A stretch of 49,003 nt of DNA, from NCBI GenBank assembly GCA_002305075.1, contig DBQC01000016.1:19252-68254 (forward strand), given 5' to 3'. The position numbers and the translations under genes were made by a program. Of this stretch, positions 16,951-25,285 are shown piece after piece; within the stretch, counting starts at the first letter, position 1; the number at the start of each line of letters is the position of its first letter. A model generated the notes under the pieces. It was not told where the DNA came from. It saw nothing but the letters and a program-made list of their open reading frames with translations, and did not search any database. The stretch comes from Ruminococcaceae bacterium UBA1404 (lineage in GTDB: Bacteria; Bacillota; Clostridia; Oscillospirales; Ruminococcaceae).

Positions 16951-17250
16951 GCGGCGCTTAGGCGCGTCTTAGAGGCGGCTTCACGCACCAAGCTCAAAGC
17001 TACCCGCCCTCTGTACCTTGGCTTATGGGTTAGCTCGTAAGATTAACCAGTATTTGACATAATAGTTAAGGGTTATAGCACTATCACCGAAAAGCATCCG
17101 CTTTTTCTGCCAAGCTGCCCAATGTGCGCAGCGGCAATCAGTGCTATAATAGTGTAAAGCAGTAGGTTAAATGGGGCCTTAACCCGTACATTAACTTATG
17201 GGTAGACCCCGGTCGTCCACAAACCCCATCACCCAAAAGGAGGCAGCAAA
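16951..17250 (+). promoter_or_regulatory. Intergenic region with extended -10 promoter for the M20 peptidase
   Basis: There is no gene in these 300 bases. A TATAAT at 17145-17150 preceded by TGC makes an extended -10 element about 100 bases before the peptidase start; its -35 is poor. A TTGACA near 17053 has no well-spaced -10. A small palindrome GACC-CC-GGTC lies at 17205-17214, resembling others at 35.05, 37.71 and 37.90 kb. No clear terminator follows pyk. Confidence 0.5.
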
Positions 17251-18480
17251 ATGAAAGACATCTTCCAAGCTCTAAAAGACAGCCCCGCCATGCAAAAAGC
17301 CTTCGACTTTTTAGAGAGTGACCGTGAGCGTACCATGCAGGAGCAGATGGAAATTTGCTCGATCGCTTCTCCCTCCAACAAGGAAACGCAGCGCGCTCTG
17401 CACTATTTTGAGATGTTTAAGCAGCTCGGCTTTGACGAGGTCCGCATGGACGAGGTTGATAATGTTATCGGTTTGATGAAGGGCACCGGCGACGGCCCCA
17501 CTTTGGTGCTGGCCGCCCACACCGATACGGTGTTTTTAGAGGATGTCGACTGCACCGCCACCATTCGGGACGGTATTGTCTACGGTCCCGGCATCGCTGA
17601 CGACACCCGGGGCATGGCCGAGCTGCTCACCATAGCCCGGGCCATGAAAGAGGCCGACATCCGCCCCGTGGGCGACATTCTGTTTGTGGGCAATGTGGGC
17701 GAGGAGAGCCTGGGTGATTTGCGGGGCGTTAAGCACCTGTTTAAGACCATGGGCGACCAGATTGACGGTTTTCTTTCCATCGACGGTGTTGGGGTAGACA
17801 GCCTTGTGTACAACGCCACCGGCAGTTACAAATATAAAGCCACATTTACGGGCACCGGCGGCCACAGCTTTTTGATGTTTGGCATACCCAACGCCAACCA
17901 CGCCGCCGGACGGGCCATTGCCAAGATCGCCAATCTGCGCACCCCCGAAAATCCCCGCACTACTTACAATGTGGGCGTTGTGCAGGGCGGCGTGGCGGTC
18001 AACGCCATCCCGGCCGAGGTCAGCCTGATGATTGATATGCGCTCCAACGCCATGGAGGAGCTTGTCAAGCTAGAGGCGCAGATTATCGAAGCCCTAGAGG
18101 CCGGCTGCGCCGAGGAGAATGCCTTCTGGAATCATCCCGAAGAGGTTATTACGCTGAAAATCGAGCGGCTGGGCTCCCGTCCTGCAGGAACCCAAAGCCC
18201 CGACGATGTGATGCCCACCGCCTGCGTGGCCGCTTACGAGGTTTACGGTATTCCTCCCCGTGTTATGGCTGCTGCCAGCACCGACTGCAACCTGCCCATC
18301 AGCCTGGGTATTCCGGCTGCGGCACTGGGCCGGGGCGGCACCAGCAAATATACCCACACCATCCACGAGCAGTGGGATCCCACCGACGATTACAAGGGTC
18401 CCCAGCGCTCTATGCTGTTGGCTCTGGGCCTTGTGGGTGTGGACGGCATTAGCCAGCCCATTCTGCCCAAGCGCGGCTAA
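17251..18480 (+). CDS. M20-family metallopeptidase
   Basis: A 409-residue di-zinc amidohydrolase/peptidase of the M20 (tripeptidase/carboxypeptidase/ArgE-like) family, cytoplasmic, with no signal peptide. The first metal site is H90-T-D92 in LVLAAHTDTVF; GIADDTRG carries the bridging aspartate, GEESLGDLRG the catalytic glutamate pair, and TIHEQWDP near the C-terminus the last histidine ligand. A dimerisation lid (TGTGGHSFLMFG onward) is present. The exact substrate (di/tripeptide or acylated amino acid) cannot be told. The ATG follows AAAAGGAGG. It stands alone, between the extended -10 promoter at 17145 and the terminator at 18531. Confidence 0.88.
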   Translation: MKDIFQALKDSPAMQKAFDFLESDRERTMQEQMEICSIASPSNKETQRALHYFEMFKQLGFDEVRMDEVDNVIGLMKGTGDGPTLVLAAHTDTVFLEDVDCTATIRDGIVYGPGIADDTRGMAELLTIARAMKEADIRPVGDILFVGNVGEESLGDLRGVKHLFKTMGDQIDGFLSIDGVGVDSLVYNATGSYKYKATFTGTGGHSFLMFGIPNANHAAGRAIAKIANLRTPENPRTTYNVGVVQGGVAVNAIPAEVSLMIDMRSNAMEELVKLEAQIIEALEAGCAEENAFWNHPEEVITLKIERLGSRPAGTQSPDDVMPTACVAAYEVYGIPPRVMAAASTDCNLPISLGIPAAALGRGGTSKYTHTIHEQWDPTDDYKGPQRSMLLALGLVGVDGISQPILPKRG

Positions 18481-18530
18481 AACTGATCTCCCCCCGGCGG
18501 GATGGCACCAGCCCGCCACCTTCTGATAAA

Positions 18531-18564
18531 GCGCCTCGCATCGCCCTGCGAGGCGCACTTTTTT
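18531..18564 (+). terminator. Terminator after the M20 peptidase
   Basis: A perfect 10-bp stem (GCGCCTCGCA, 18531-18540, with 18547-18556), 6-base loop, then AC and six Ts. Confidence 0.92.
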
Positions 18565-18686
18565 GCGCCAAAATAAAGCCGCATCCACACATCCGGGTGC
18601 AAACTGCCCGCATATGCGCAGCACCACGCTGCAAGACCTGCTTGACTGTGCTTAGGTCTAACGCAGGCAGACTTATACCGCAACCT

Positions 18687-18717
18687 AAAAAGGCCCGCCT
18701 TTAAGGCGGGCCTTTTT
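18687..18717. terminator. Second, palindromic terminator before the holin gene
   Basis: A near-complete palindrome (AAAAAGGCCCGCCT then AGGCGGGCCTTTTT) able to stop transcription from both sides. Between it and the terminator at 18531 lie ~120 bases with no gene and no convincing promoter. It insulates the downstream holin/amidase pair. Confidence 0.85.
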
Positions 18718-18812
18718 GTATGAAATCATCACTGCTGTGAATAGCACGGCGGCATCATGGGCTTAAAGGGGTGGCCGTCCGCCGCCCAAATTTACAGCTT
18801 TAGGAGGAGAAC

Positions 18813-19217
18813 ATGAACAAGCATCTAAACACCCCACTGGCCGCCCTTTCGGCCCTTGGGGGGCTGGCCATCCACATCCTTGGGGGGCTCGACCAGCTGG
18901 TGATTGCTCTGGTGGCCCTTATGGCGCTCGACTACTTCACCGGACTGGCCAAGGCCCTGTGCACCCGCAGTCTGTCCAGCGCCGTGGGCTTTAGGGGTAT
19001 TGTGCGCAAGACCCTCATCCTGTCGGTGGTGGCGCTGGCCTATATCGCAGGCAGCCTCATCGGCAGCGCCGTCCCTCTTAGGGAGATGGTGATTGTGTTC
19101 TTTGCCGCCAACGAAGGGCTGTCCATACTCGAAAATGCCGCTGCAGCCGGACTGCCCATCCCGGACGGTCTGCGCCGAGCGCTGTCTCAACTGCGTGGGA
19201 GAGACGGCGATGCCTAA
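18813..19217 (+). CDS. Phage-type holin (TcdE/BhlA-like, holin_4_1 family)
   Basis: A 134-residue membrane protein with about three hydrophobic segments (about residues 8-30, 32-50 and 68-100) and the family's characteristic ALDYFTGLAKAL motif after the second helix, plus NEGLSILENAAAAGLPIP near the C-terminus. Holins of this type release endolysin in phages, and relatives (TcdE, UtxA) export toxins in clostridia. Here it overlaps the amidase gene by 8 bases, giving a minimal two-gene lysis cassette with no other phage gene nearby. The ATG follows TTTAGGAGG. Whether it is a prophage relic or a domesticated secretion/lysis module is undecided. Confidence 0.85.
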   Translation: MNKHLNTPLAALSALGGLAIHILGGLDQLVIALVALMALDYFTGLAKALCTRSLSSAVGFRGIVRKTLILSVVALAYIAGSLIGSAVPLREMVIVFFAANEGLSILENAAAAGLPIPDGLRRALSQLRGRDGDA

Positions 19218-19740
19218 GCACATTTTTATCTCGCCCGAAAATCGGGGTGCACCCCACGGCCCCTATGCCGGTCATCCCGGCGTGTACGAACGGGAGGTCT
19301 GCTTGCGCATTGCCCGATATACGGCCGAGGCTCTGCACCGCCGGGGCTTTAGGGTAACCCTCCCCTCCCCCCACAGCGGCATGGCCGCCCGGGTGAACTG
19401 GGCCAACCGAAACGGCGTGGACTACTATTTGTGCATCCACACCAACGCCGGCGGCGGCACCGGCGCCGAATGCCTCTATTACAACCACCCAGCCAGCATC
19501 AAGGCCAACCGGCTGGTGTATGACCGGCTGACCCGGCTGTATCCTTCGCAGCGGGGGCTTAAAGATTATTCGCACTTTTACGAGAATGCTCGCACCCGCA
19601 TGGTAAGCTGCTATGCCGAGCTGGCCTTTCACGACAATCCAAAAGACACAGCCTTTATCCTATCTCACGAGCGCCCCCTGGCCGAGGCGCTGTGCCAGGG
19701 TGTGTGTGCCTATTTTGGTCTGGACCCTGCTGAAGGATAG
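19210..19740 (+). CDS. N-acetylmuramoyl-L-alanine amidase (amidase_3)
   Basis: A 176-residue peptidoglycan amidase without signal peptide or cell-wall-binding domain. H77 in CIHTNAGGGTGAE and E137 in YAELAFHDN correspond to the conserved zinc histidine and catalytic glutamate of amidase_3; the first ligands are probably within GHPGVYERE (H22, E27/E29). It resembles phage and spore-germination amidases of the N-acetylmuramoyl-L-alanine type. Lack of a signal peptide fits export through the preceding holin. I start at the ATG at 19210, inside the end of the holin gene, because this matches the family's N-terminus and gives translational coupling; a longer upstream frame has no family similarity. 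Confidence 0.82.
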   Translation: MPKHIFISPENRGAPHGPYAGHPGVYEREVCLRIARYTAEALHRRGFRVTLPSPHSGMAARVNWANRNGVDYYLCIHTNAGGGTGAECLYYNHPASIKANRLVYDRLTRLYPSQRGLKDYSHFYENARTRMVSCYAELAFHDNPKDTAFILSHERPLAEALCQGVCAYFGLDPAEG

Positions 19741-19763
19741 GGCCTCTCTATTCCCATAGGGTT

Positions 19764-20336
19764 TTAGGCGTTCTGGTACATATCATAGACTATATAGCCG
19801 CCGATGCCCTTTAGGGCGCCTGTGTAGCACTCCTGACACATCATATAGCGGGCATCCTCAAGGGGGCGGCCGCTGGTGGGGTAGATGCCGTATTCCGACG
19901 AGGTGACAAAGCCCACACTGTTATAAAATTGGTAATTACCTTCCACGGTGATGCCCCGATAGCCCTTGGCCTTAACCCGCTCGATGCCAAGGCGCAGCAT
20001 AATCTGCCCGATGCCCCGGCGTAAATAGTCGGCATGCACCGCCACCGGAGCCAGCATCACAATGCCAGCACGAGTGTCGCCGTTGTGGCCCCCCTGTGCG
20101 GTGGGAGACAGGGGGAACTTGGAAAATAGAAAGTGGCCCACCATGCAGCCATCCAGCTCGGCTACGAAGGACAGCTCGGGGATGTAATAGGGGCCGCCGC
20201 GAATTTCTTCGATGAGGGCGACAGGGCCGGTGCCGTCCGAATAGTTGGTGCCCTCTTTAAAAGAGCGCAGCACCATATCGGCAATTTCGGGATAATCCCG
20301 AGGGTGTTCGGGGCGCAGGGTGATGTTTGGCTGCAT
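19764..20336 (-). CDS. GNAT-family N-acetyltransferase
   Basis: A 190-residue acetyl-CoA-dependent N-acetyltransferase of unknown substrate. The acetyl-CoA-binding motif is in VAVHADYLRRGIGQIMLRLG (about residues 98-117, core R-R-G-I-G), followed by ITVEGNYQFYNSVGF, the GNAT motif B with its tyrosine. The C-terminal part (MMCQECYTGALKGIGG) matches the predicted YhbS-type group. It starts 37 bases after the upstream zinc-ribbon gene, so the two may be cotranscribed. Confidence 0.85.
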   Translation of the reverse strand: MQPNITLRPEHPRDYPEIADMVLRSFKEGTNYSDGTGPVALIEEIRGGPYYIPELSFVAELDGCMVGHFLFSKFPLSPTAQGGHNGDTRAGIVMLAPVAVHADYLRRGIGQIMLRLGIERVKAKGYRGITVEGNYQFYNSVGFVTSSEYGIYPTSGRPLEDARYMMCQECYTGALKGIGGYIVYDMYQNA

Positions 20337-20372
20337 GATAAAAATTCCTTTCCCATAAGAATTTTGGGCCGT

Positions 20373-20579
20373 CTAAAGGGTCTCATTGAGTGCCTTTGGG
20401 TTTTCGATATAGATAGACACCTCGCCACAGGCGGGACAAATGGCCACTTGGGGCTTGCCTATCCGCTTGTTAAACAGGCGCCGTTCATCGGTGGCCAAAT
20501 CAATGCCATAGGCCGAGTTTTGCACCTTAATGGAGCAGTTTTCAATCATTTCGGTATTGCATCTTAAGCATCTTCGCAT
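20373..20579 (-). CDS. Small zinc-ribbon protein
   Basis: A 68-residue protein with two CxxC pairs, C4-L-R-C7 and C48-P-A-C51, forming a likely zinc ribbon. The start was placed at the ATG 20577-20579, preceded by AAAGGAGA at 7 bases; an upstream in-frame ATG would run through that site. Similar short zinc ribbons are common and uncharacterised in Clostridia. It lies upstream of the GNAT gene on the same strand. No function can be assigned. Confidence 0.72.
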   Translation of the reverse strand: MRRCLRCNTEMIENCSIKVQNSAYGIDLATDERRLFNKRIGKPQVAICPACGEVSIYIENPKALNETL

Positions 20580-20703
20580 GGTAAACTCTCCTTTTTGTGG
20601 TGATGGCCCCATCCACCGCTATTCTATCATTTTTCTCCCAGCAAAAACCCCCGAAATTGCTAGCTTGCGGAAAAAAGCGGGTTATAAAGTGGGTACCCAA
20701 ATC

Positions 20704-20741
20704 AAAAACCGCACCGGGAAAACGGCTTTCCGATGCGGTTT
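20704..20741 (-). terminator. Terminator after tRNA-Gly
   Basis: On the minus strand, AAACCGCA pairs with TGCGGTTT around an inner stem-loop and is followed by five Ts, a few bases after the tRNA 3' end. Confidence 0.8.
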
Positions 20742-20746
20742 ATTGA

Positions 20747-20820
20747 TGGAGCAGGTAACGGGATTCGAACCCGCGCCGTTTGCTTGGGAAGCAAAAATGC
20801 TACCATTACACCATACCTGC
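20747..20820 (-). tRNA. tRNA-Gly (anticodon CCC)
   Basis: A 74-base tRNA on the minus strand: acceptor GCAGGTA pairs with TACCTGC, followed by T and an encoded CCA. The D-loop has AATGGTAG, the anticodon stem TTTGC/GCAAA holds the loop TTCCCAA (anticodon CCC), and the T-loop has GGTTCGAATCC. It reads GGG glycine codons. A terminator follows directly. Confidence 0.96.
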
Positions 20821-20878
20821 AAGTGCTTTAACACTATATCACAGGCTGGGTTTAGTTTCAAGAATAAATTTAAGACAC

Positions 20879-22108
20879 TTAGGCTAACAGCGCAAAGATG
20901 CCATAGGCCATCAGGGCCGTAGTTAATAGGCAGATCGCGTAGAGACGGTACTCCCGGTAAAGTTGGGCGGCGCCGCACTTGAGATAGTCGAGGGTGAGCA
21001 CCTGGCACAGATGCAGCGGCGAAAAGTAATAGCCAAAGTAGCCGACCACAAACATCAAAAATGTGTTGGCAGCAAGCATATTGTGGCTTTGGGGCAGCGT
21101 GATAAGCAGGGGCAGTACAATGCTGACCGAGGTCAAAGAAGAACCTGTCATAAAGGCCAGCAGCACCGAAGCCAGCGCATAGGCAGCCACAGCTCCCGCA
21201 CCGTCACCCAAAAAGCCGGTGAGCTGGCTGATCACCACATCGAGATCCTGAATAAAGCCCTGCATGAGATTAATACCCGCTATGGTGAACAACATTTTGG
21301 GGTTGGCAGCCTTGATCATAACCTTGACAAAGTCTTTTTTGTCTGAGATCAAAAAGGCTATAAGAATACCCACCATCACGCTTATATAGATGGGGGCGCC
21401 AAAGACAAAGGCCACCAAAACCACCGACAAAATGGGTGAAAGGTTGAGAAACAACTCAAAAACACCGTTGCCTGTCTCCCCTTCCTCCGGTTGGGCCGGC
21501 GCCCGAGAGGGGACATCCCTGAGCAGGAATATGTAACCGAAGGTCAGGTTTAGCAGCACAAAGACCACCGTGCGGCTGGCGATATCTATATAAGCAATAC
21601 CCATGGGCGCAAGGATGCTCAGCGACACCATGACCATGGTGGAAAAGGGCATCAGCAGCATACCGGCATGGCGGAACACCAGATTGATGGCGCTTTTGCG
21701 CTCGGCGGACAGGTCGTACTCGCTGGCGATGGTGTCCACAAAGGGCACCGACATCACCGCACCGCCAGCCACCGGCATAAGCCCAATAATGGCGGGCACC
21801 AGCATCAGGTTGGCGCGGGGGTTACGCACCACCCGCTTGAGGTTGTGCACAATGCGGTCTAAAATACCATAATGGCGGCAAACACCGCTCAGTATGCCTA
21901 CAAAGAGCACTGCGGCCATGGTTTGAAGGGCCGTTTTACGGGTAAGCAGCACAAACACCCGCCCAGGCAGTGCCGGCAGTCCGCCGGAGACGGTCAGAGC
22001 ACCTAACAAAAGCGCCGAGATAAAGATGGACATACCAAACTCCATCTTTCGGCGCAACATCAAGGTCAGGCAGCTAAAGGCGGCTATTAGTGCAACAAAT
22101 TGTATCAT
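20879..22108 (-). CDS. DUF401 family membrane protein
   Basis: A hydrophobic protein of about 409 residues with roughly ten membrane segments, matching the DUF401 family (features: ALLLGALTVSGG, MLVPAIIGLMPVAGGAVMSVPFVD and the FSPLHLCQVLTLDYL end). The family resembles anion/organic-acid permeases in overall layout, but no substrate is established. Two candidate starts are close: GTG at 22117 and ATG at 22108. I prefer the ATG because AGAGGTG then lies 10 bases upstream. It stands alone, between the tRNA and the sortases on the same strand, and its stop lies 58 bases from the tRNA 5' end. Confidence 0.82.
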   Translation of the reverse strand: MIQFVALIAAFSCLTLMLRRKMEFGMSIFISALLLGALTVSGGLPALPGRVFVLLTRKTALQTMAAVLFVGILSGVCRHYGILDRIVHNLKRVVRNPRANLMLVPAIIGLMPVAGGAVMSVPFVDTIASEYDLSAERKSAINLVFRHAGMLLMPFSTMVMVSLSILAPMGIAYIDIASRTVVFVLLNLTFGYIFLLRDVPSRAPAQPEEGETGNGVFELFLNLSPILSVVLVAFVFGAPIYISVMVGILIAFLISDKKDFVKVMIKAANPKMLFTIAGINLMQGFIQDLDVVISQLTGFLGDGAGAVAAYALASVLLAFMTGSSLTSVSIVLPLLITLPQSHNMLAANTFLMFVVGYFGYYFSPLHLCQVLTLDYLKCGAAQLYREYRLYAICLLTTALMAYGIFALLA

Positions 22109-22331
22109 ATCACGCACACACCTCTCTATACAAGCCGCGGCGAAAGCCCCGGCTTTTTGGACTGATGCATTAAAGTGCGTCAGCCATTGCTAACATTATA
22201 CTTTCTAAATCCCCCCTATGCAAGAGAATAAACATACCCCTGCAGCCACCAAGGGGACTGGCTGCGCTCATGACCTGCGGCTGACGCCAAAAAGCGGCCG
22301 ATTTCGGCTTTTTTGCATATGGCTACCAAAC

Positions 22332-22360
22332 AAAAACCCCCGTCGCCGTGGCGACGGGGG
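22332..22360 (-). terminator. Terminator after the first sortase gene
   Basis: A 10-bp perfect stem (22337-22346 with 22351-22360), 4-base loop, with a five-T tail on the minus strand, 18 bases past the stop. Confidence 0.9.
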
Positions 22361-22378
22361 GCTTGTGCACAAAGAGCA

Positions 22379-23197
22379 TTAGCGCTTGGGGCTGGGATTG
22401 ACCTCCACCTCGATGGTGCTGGGCAACTTCTGGCCGGCCGGCATGAGCTTGCCGATAACCAGCAGGCGCTCATCGTTGGCCCGCTTGCAGGTGGAGAGAA
22501 TAAGAATTTTGTCGCTGGCGCCCACGGGAAGATCCACAATAAAGTTGCTGCGGAGCTTGGCTTCGTCTATCAGGGCCAAAAATTCCGTGGTGGGGGGATC
22601 AGCCGTCAGATAGTAGAAGTGGTTGGGCTTGGAGTAGTCCACCGTGCACTCTACCACAGAGAAGATTTGGAACACCATCTCCTCATCCCGGGTGCTGTAG
22701 AATATGTAGGGGTACTGCTCGAGGAACTCCTCGTCCAGATAGCGGAAAAGCTGGGAGAAGTCCTTGCCGTCCTTGTTGTCCCGCAGGTCGCTGTGCCCAT
22801 AGAGGATGTTGTTGCGGCTTAGGGCGTTGCGGTCTCCCTGCTTGCATTCGTAGTCCATAAAGTAGCTGCCATAAATATCGTAGACCTTGTCTTCGTTAAG
22901 GCGCAGGTAGTAGTCGTTGTCCGCAGCCTGAAGCACGGCGTCGTCAATACTGGTGCCGGGTATGTAGATCCAGCCCACCGTGTCGGCGTTGCGCTTAATA
23001 CCGGCATTTAGCTTTTCCTTAAGGGTGGGCAGCTCGATGGGATTTTCCACCTCGGGCTCGGGTTCGGGCTCCACAATCTCCTCGGGCTCGCTTTCGGGCT
23101 CGCTGCTAGGCTCTTTATCGCCGCCACAGGCCGCCAGCGATAGAACCATACCTGCTGCCAGCATCAATAGCAGCAGTCGTGTAACAAACTGTTTCAT
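22379..23197 (-). CDS. Lipoprotein class B sortase (copy 1)
   Basis: A 272-residue transpeptidase of the class B sortase type with all catalytic residues: H135 in LYGHSDLRD, C237 in LSTC and R244 in NDERLLVIGKL. Unusually, it has a lipoprotein signal peptide: a hydrophobic core, then lipobox LAAC with C24, followed by a Glu/Pro-rich linker (about 29-57). Sortases are normally held by an N-terminal membrane helix; lipid anchoring is a less common arrangement. I start at the second ATG (23195-23197) because the first overlaps the ribosome site AAAGGA. It has its own promoter (23240-23268) and terminator. No sortase substrate (NPxTx or LPxTG tail) is visible in the window. Confidence 0.9.
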   Translation of the reverse strand: MKQFVTRLLLLMLAAGMVLSLAACGGDKEPSSEPESEPEEIVEPEPEPEVENPIELPTLKEKLNAGIKRNADTVGWIYIPGTSIDDAVLQAADNDYYLRLNEDKVYDIYGSYFMDYECKQGDRNALSRNNILYGHSDLRDNKDGKDFSQLFRYLDEEFLEQYPYIFYSTRDEEMVFQIFSVVECTVDYSKPNHFYYLTADPPTTEFLALIDEAKLRSNFIVDLPVGASDKILILSTCKRANDERLLVIGKLMPAGQKLPSTIEVEVNPSPKR

Positions 23198-23239
23198 GGT
23201 TGGTGCCATCCTTTGCGTATGTGTTTTATAATTAGTATC

Positions 23240-23268
23240 AGTTTATGGCAAAGCGCAGACCATGTCAA
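23240..23268 (-). promoter_or_regulatory. Promoter of sortase copy 1
   Basis: TTGACA (23263-23268 on the minus strand), 17 bases, TAAACT (23245-23240). It places copy 1 under its own control within the tandem pair. The same -10 form appears in the promoter at 24171. Confidence 0.6.
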
Positions 23269-23333
23269 GACAGAATAACATGGCAGGCGCTAACCATCGG
23301 GAACATGGCTGTGCGCAAAAAGCACAGTTTAAG

Positions 23334-24152
23334 TCAGCTGCGCTTGGGCCAGGGGTTGCCCATGACCTGGATGGGGGTGGGCAGCGCCGCATCGGCGGGC
23401 AGCAGTTTGGCCATCACCACCAGCCGATAGCTGTCCGGGTCGGTGGGGTTGTAGTTGACCGTGCAGGTGGATAGGGTAAGAATTTTGTCCGAGTTGGTCA
23501 CAGGCAGGTCGATGATATACTCGCTGCGCAATTTGGCCTCGTTAATCACCTCGGCAAAGCGGGTATCCGAGGGGTCGGGCTGGATATAGTCGAAGTTAAC
23601 ATGGGTAAAAAACACCGCGAAAACCTGCCAGACCATGGCTTCCTGAGTGGTGGCGTAGTAGATATAGGGGTGGGCCTCTAGAAATTCGCTGTCCAGATAG
23701 CGAAACAACTGGGAGAACTTGGGGCCCTCCTTGTTGTCCCGCAGGTCGCTGTGGCCGTAGATGATATTGTTGCGGCTGAGCTCATTTCGTCCGCCGGTTT
23801 TGGCCTCGTAGTCCATAAAGTAGCAGCCAAACACCTCATAGCGTCTGTCCTCATTCAGGCGCAGATAATAGGCGTTGTCCTCGGCCTGAAGCACGGCCGC
23901 ATCCACCGTGGTGCCCGGAATGGTCAGCCATCCAATGGTGTCCCGGTTGCGGGCAATGCCGGCCCGCAGCTTGTCGGCCATATCGGCTCGGGGGTCGGGA
24001 GCTGTGGAAGATGGGGCCACGGGGGCTGCCGAGGAGCCGGGCTCCAGGCTCTGGATGGGGGGCACAGTAGTGGGGTCGGGCTGCTGCCTGCCACAACCGA
24101 ACAAGAGCAGCACGGTTAAAGCAAGCGGAATATAGGCGCGCTTAAAGTCCAT
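23334..24152 (-). CDS. Lipoprotein class B sortase (copy 2)
   Basis: A 272-residue paralogue of the downstream sortase, with strongly conserved blocks (YYLRLNED, SRNNIIYGHSDLRDNK, FSQLFRYLD). The triad is intact: H134, C230 in TLSTC and R243. The signal peptide ends in lipobox LLFGC (C20), so it too should be a lipoprotein, with a Pro/Ser/Ala-rich linker to about residue 58. The segment between catalytic Cys and Arg is longer (TVNYNPTDPDSY), so the two copies differ around the active site and may have different substrates. AAAGGA lies about 10 bases before the ATG. The copies are 136 bases apart and probably arose by duplication. Confidence 0.9.
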   Translation of the reverse strand: MDFKRAYIPLALTVLLLFGCGRQQPDPTTVPPIQSLEPGSSAAPVAPSSTAPDPRADMADKLRAGIARNRDTIGWLTIPGTTVDAAVLQAEDNAYYLRLNEDRRYEVFGCYFMDYEAKTGGRNELSRNNIIYGHSDLRDNKEGPKFSQLFRYLDSEFLEAHPYIYYATTQEAMVWQVFAVFFTHVNFDYIQPDPSDTRFAEVINEAKLRSEYIIDLPVTNSDKILTLSTCTVNYNPTDPDSYRLVVMAKLLPADAALPTPIQVMGNPWPKRS

Positions 24153-24170
24153 AAAAGGCCGTCCTTTGCA

Positions 24171-24199
24171 TTGATAGTAAAATTAAAACATGCTAAACT
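24171..24199 (+). promoter_or_regulatory. Promoter for the DUF1294 gene
   Basis: TTGATA (24171-24176), 17 bases, TAAACT (24194-24199), 38 bases before the start codon, divergent from the sortase genes. Confidence 0.6.
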
Positions 24200-24236
24200 A
24201 TCTGGGAGCTTTAAAAAGAAAGTGGGGGGAAGATGC

Positions 24237-24527
24237 ATGGCAGATTTGATTGGGCGTCTGTTTATGACCTATCTCGGCATCATAACGGCCCTAAGCGCAC
24301 TTACCTTTATAGTGTGCGCATATGACAAAATTGCTGCAAAGCGCAGCTGGCGCCGGGTGCCCGAGAAGCGGCTTTTTTTGCTGTCGGCGCTGGGTGGGGC
24401 CACGGGCATGCTGGCGGGCATGCTGATGCTGCGCCATAAAACCCGCCATGTCAGCTTTCGCATCGTTATTCCCCTGCTGGCCATCGCCCAATTTGTGGGC
24501 GGGCTTCTGCTCTACCGTTATTCTTAG
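24237..24527 (+). CDS. DUF1294 family membrane protein
   Basis: A 96-residue protein with about three membrane segments and the DUF1294 signature: YDKIAAKRSWRRVPEKRL, then LSALGGATGMLAGMLMLRHKTRHVSFR. The RVPE and RHKT motifs are family hallmarks. No function is known. I start at the ATG at 24237, after GTGGGGGGAAG, which gives the expected length; a longer in-frame start falls on the promoter at 24171. Confidence 0.85.
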   Translation: MADLIGRLFMTYLGIITALSALTFIVCAYDKIAAKRSWRRVPEKRLFLLSALGGATGMLAGMLMLRHKTRHVSFRIVIPLLAIAQFVGGLLLYRYS

Positions 24528-24586
24528 ATGGGTGCCGCAAAAATATGCGGCTAAGCCCAACCTTTGTGAAAGGCGTGATAAAAAGC

Positions 24587-25285
24587 ATGGCGCTGCGCTA
24601 TCTGTTTTTTGACCTGGACGGCACCTTGATGGACTTTGACCAGTCCGAGGCCGCAGCCTTTGCCGGGGCCTTTGCCGGCGAGGGATTTTACACCGATGAT
24701 GAAACACTAACCACCTACCGCCAAATCAGCCGCAAGCTTTGGAACGCCCTGGAGTTGGGGCAAATCACCAAGGAGCATCTTGTGGTAGAGCGCTTTAAGC
24801 AGCTGTTTGAGCACTACGACTGGGATTTAGACCCCGTGCGCATGAACGACATCTATGTGAGCACGCTGGGGGTCACCGGCATTTTGTATCCCAACACGCT
24901 GTCTCTTTTAGAGCAGCTCGAGGGCAAGGTATCCATGGCGCTGGTGACCAATGGTGTATCCAAGGCCCAGCGGGGTCGCTTGGCCGGCTCCGGGATCGAG
25001 AAGTTTTTTACCCACCTGTTCATCTCGGAGGAGGTGGGGGCCGAAAAGCCGAGTCCGGCCTTTTTTACCGCAGCGCTGTCGGCCTGCGGTATAGAGAACC
25101 CCGCCGAGGTGCTCATTGTGGGCGACTCGCTTAGCGCCGATATGCGGGGCGGTGTAAACAGCGGCCTTAAAACCTGCTGGTTTAACCCCACCGGGCAGCA
25201 AAACAGCCTAAACCTGCCGCTGGATTATCAGATTACATCGCTGGACGAGGTGCCGGCCATTGTTGAAAAGGAGCTGGAACTATGA
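24587..25285 (+). CDS. YjjG-like HAD phosphatase
   Basis: A 232-residue haloacid-dehalogenase phosphatase, most like the YjjG group of pyrimidine nucleotidases. Motif I is D9-L-D11-G-T in FFDLDGTLMDF, motif II is the threonine in LVTNGVSKAQ, motif III the lysine in EVGAEKPSPAFF, and motif IV GDSLSADMRGG. The cap domain is inserted after motif I. The ATG at 24587 matches the family N-terminus; an earlier in-frame ATG lacks a ribosome site. It overlaps the next gene by four bases (ATGA), so the two are translationally coupled. The exact substrate is inferred only from family resemblance. Confidence 0.85.
   Translation: MALRYLFFDLDGTLMDFDQSEAAAFAGAFAGEGFYTDDETLTTYRQISRKLWNALELGQITKEHLVVERFKQLFEHYDWDLDPVRMNDIYVSTLGVTGILYPNTLSLLEQLEGKVSMALVTNGVSKAQRGRLAGSGIEKFFTHLFISEEVGAEKPSPAFFTAALSACGIENPAEVLIVGDSLSADMRGGVNSGLKTCWFNPTGQQNSLNLPLDYQITSLDEVPAIVEKELEL

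Noticed and set aside
17053..17080. TTGACA with TATAGC as promoter for the M20 peptidase
   Set aside because: Spacing is only about 14 bases; the extended -10 at 17145 is a better candidate.
20530..20922. 130-codon plus-strand open frame
   Set aside because: It runs across the tRNA-Gly gene and its terminator on the opposite strand and overlaps the zinc-ribbon start; part of its product is the familiar artefact of translating a tRNA.
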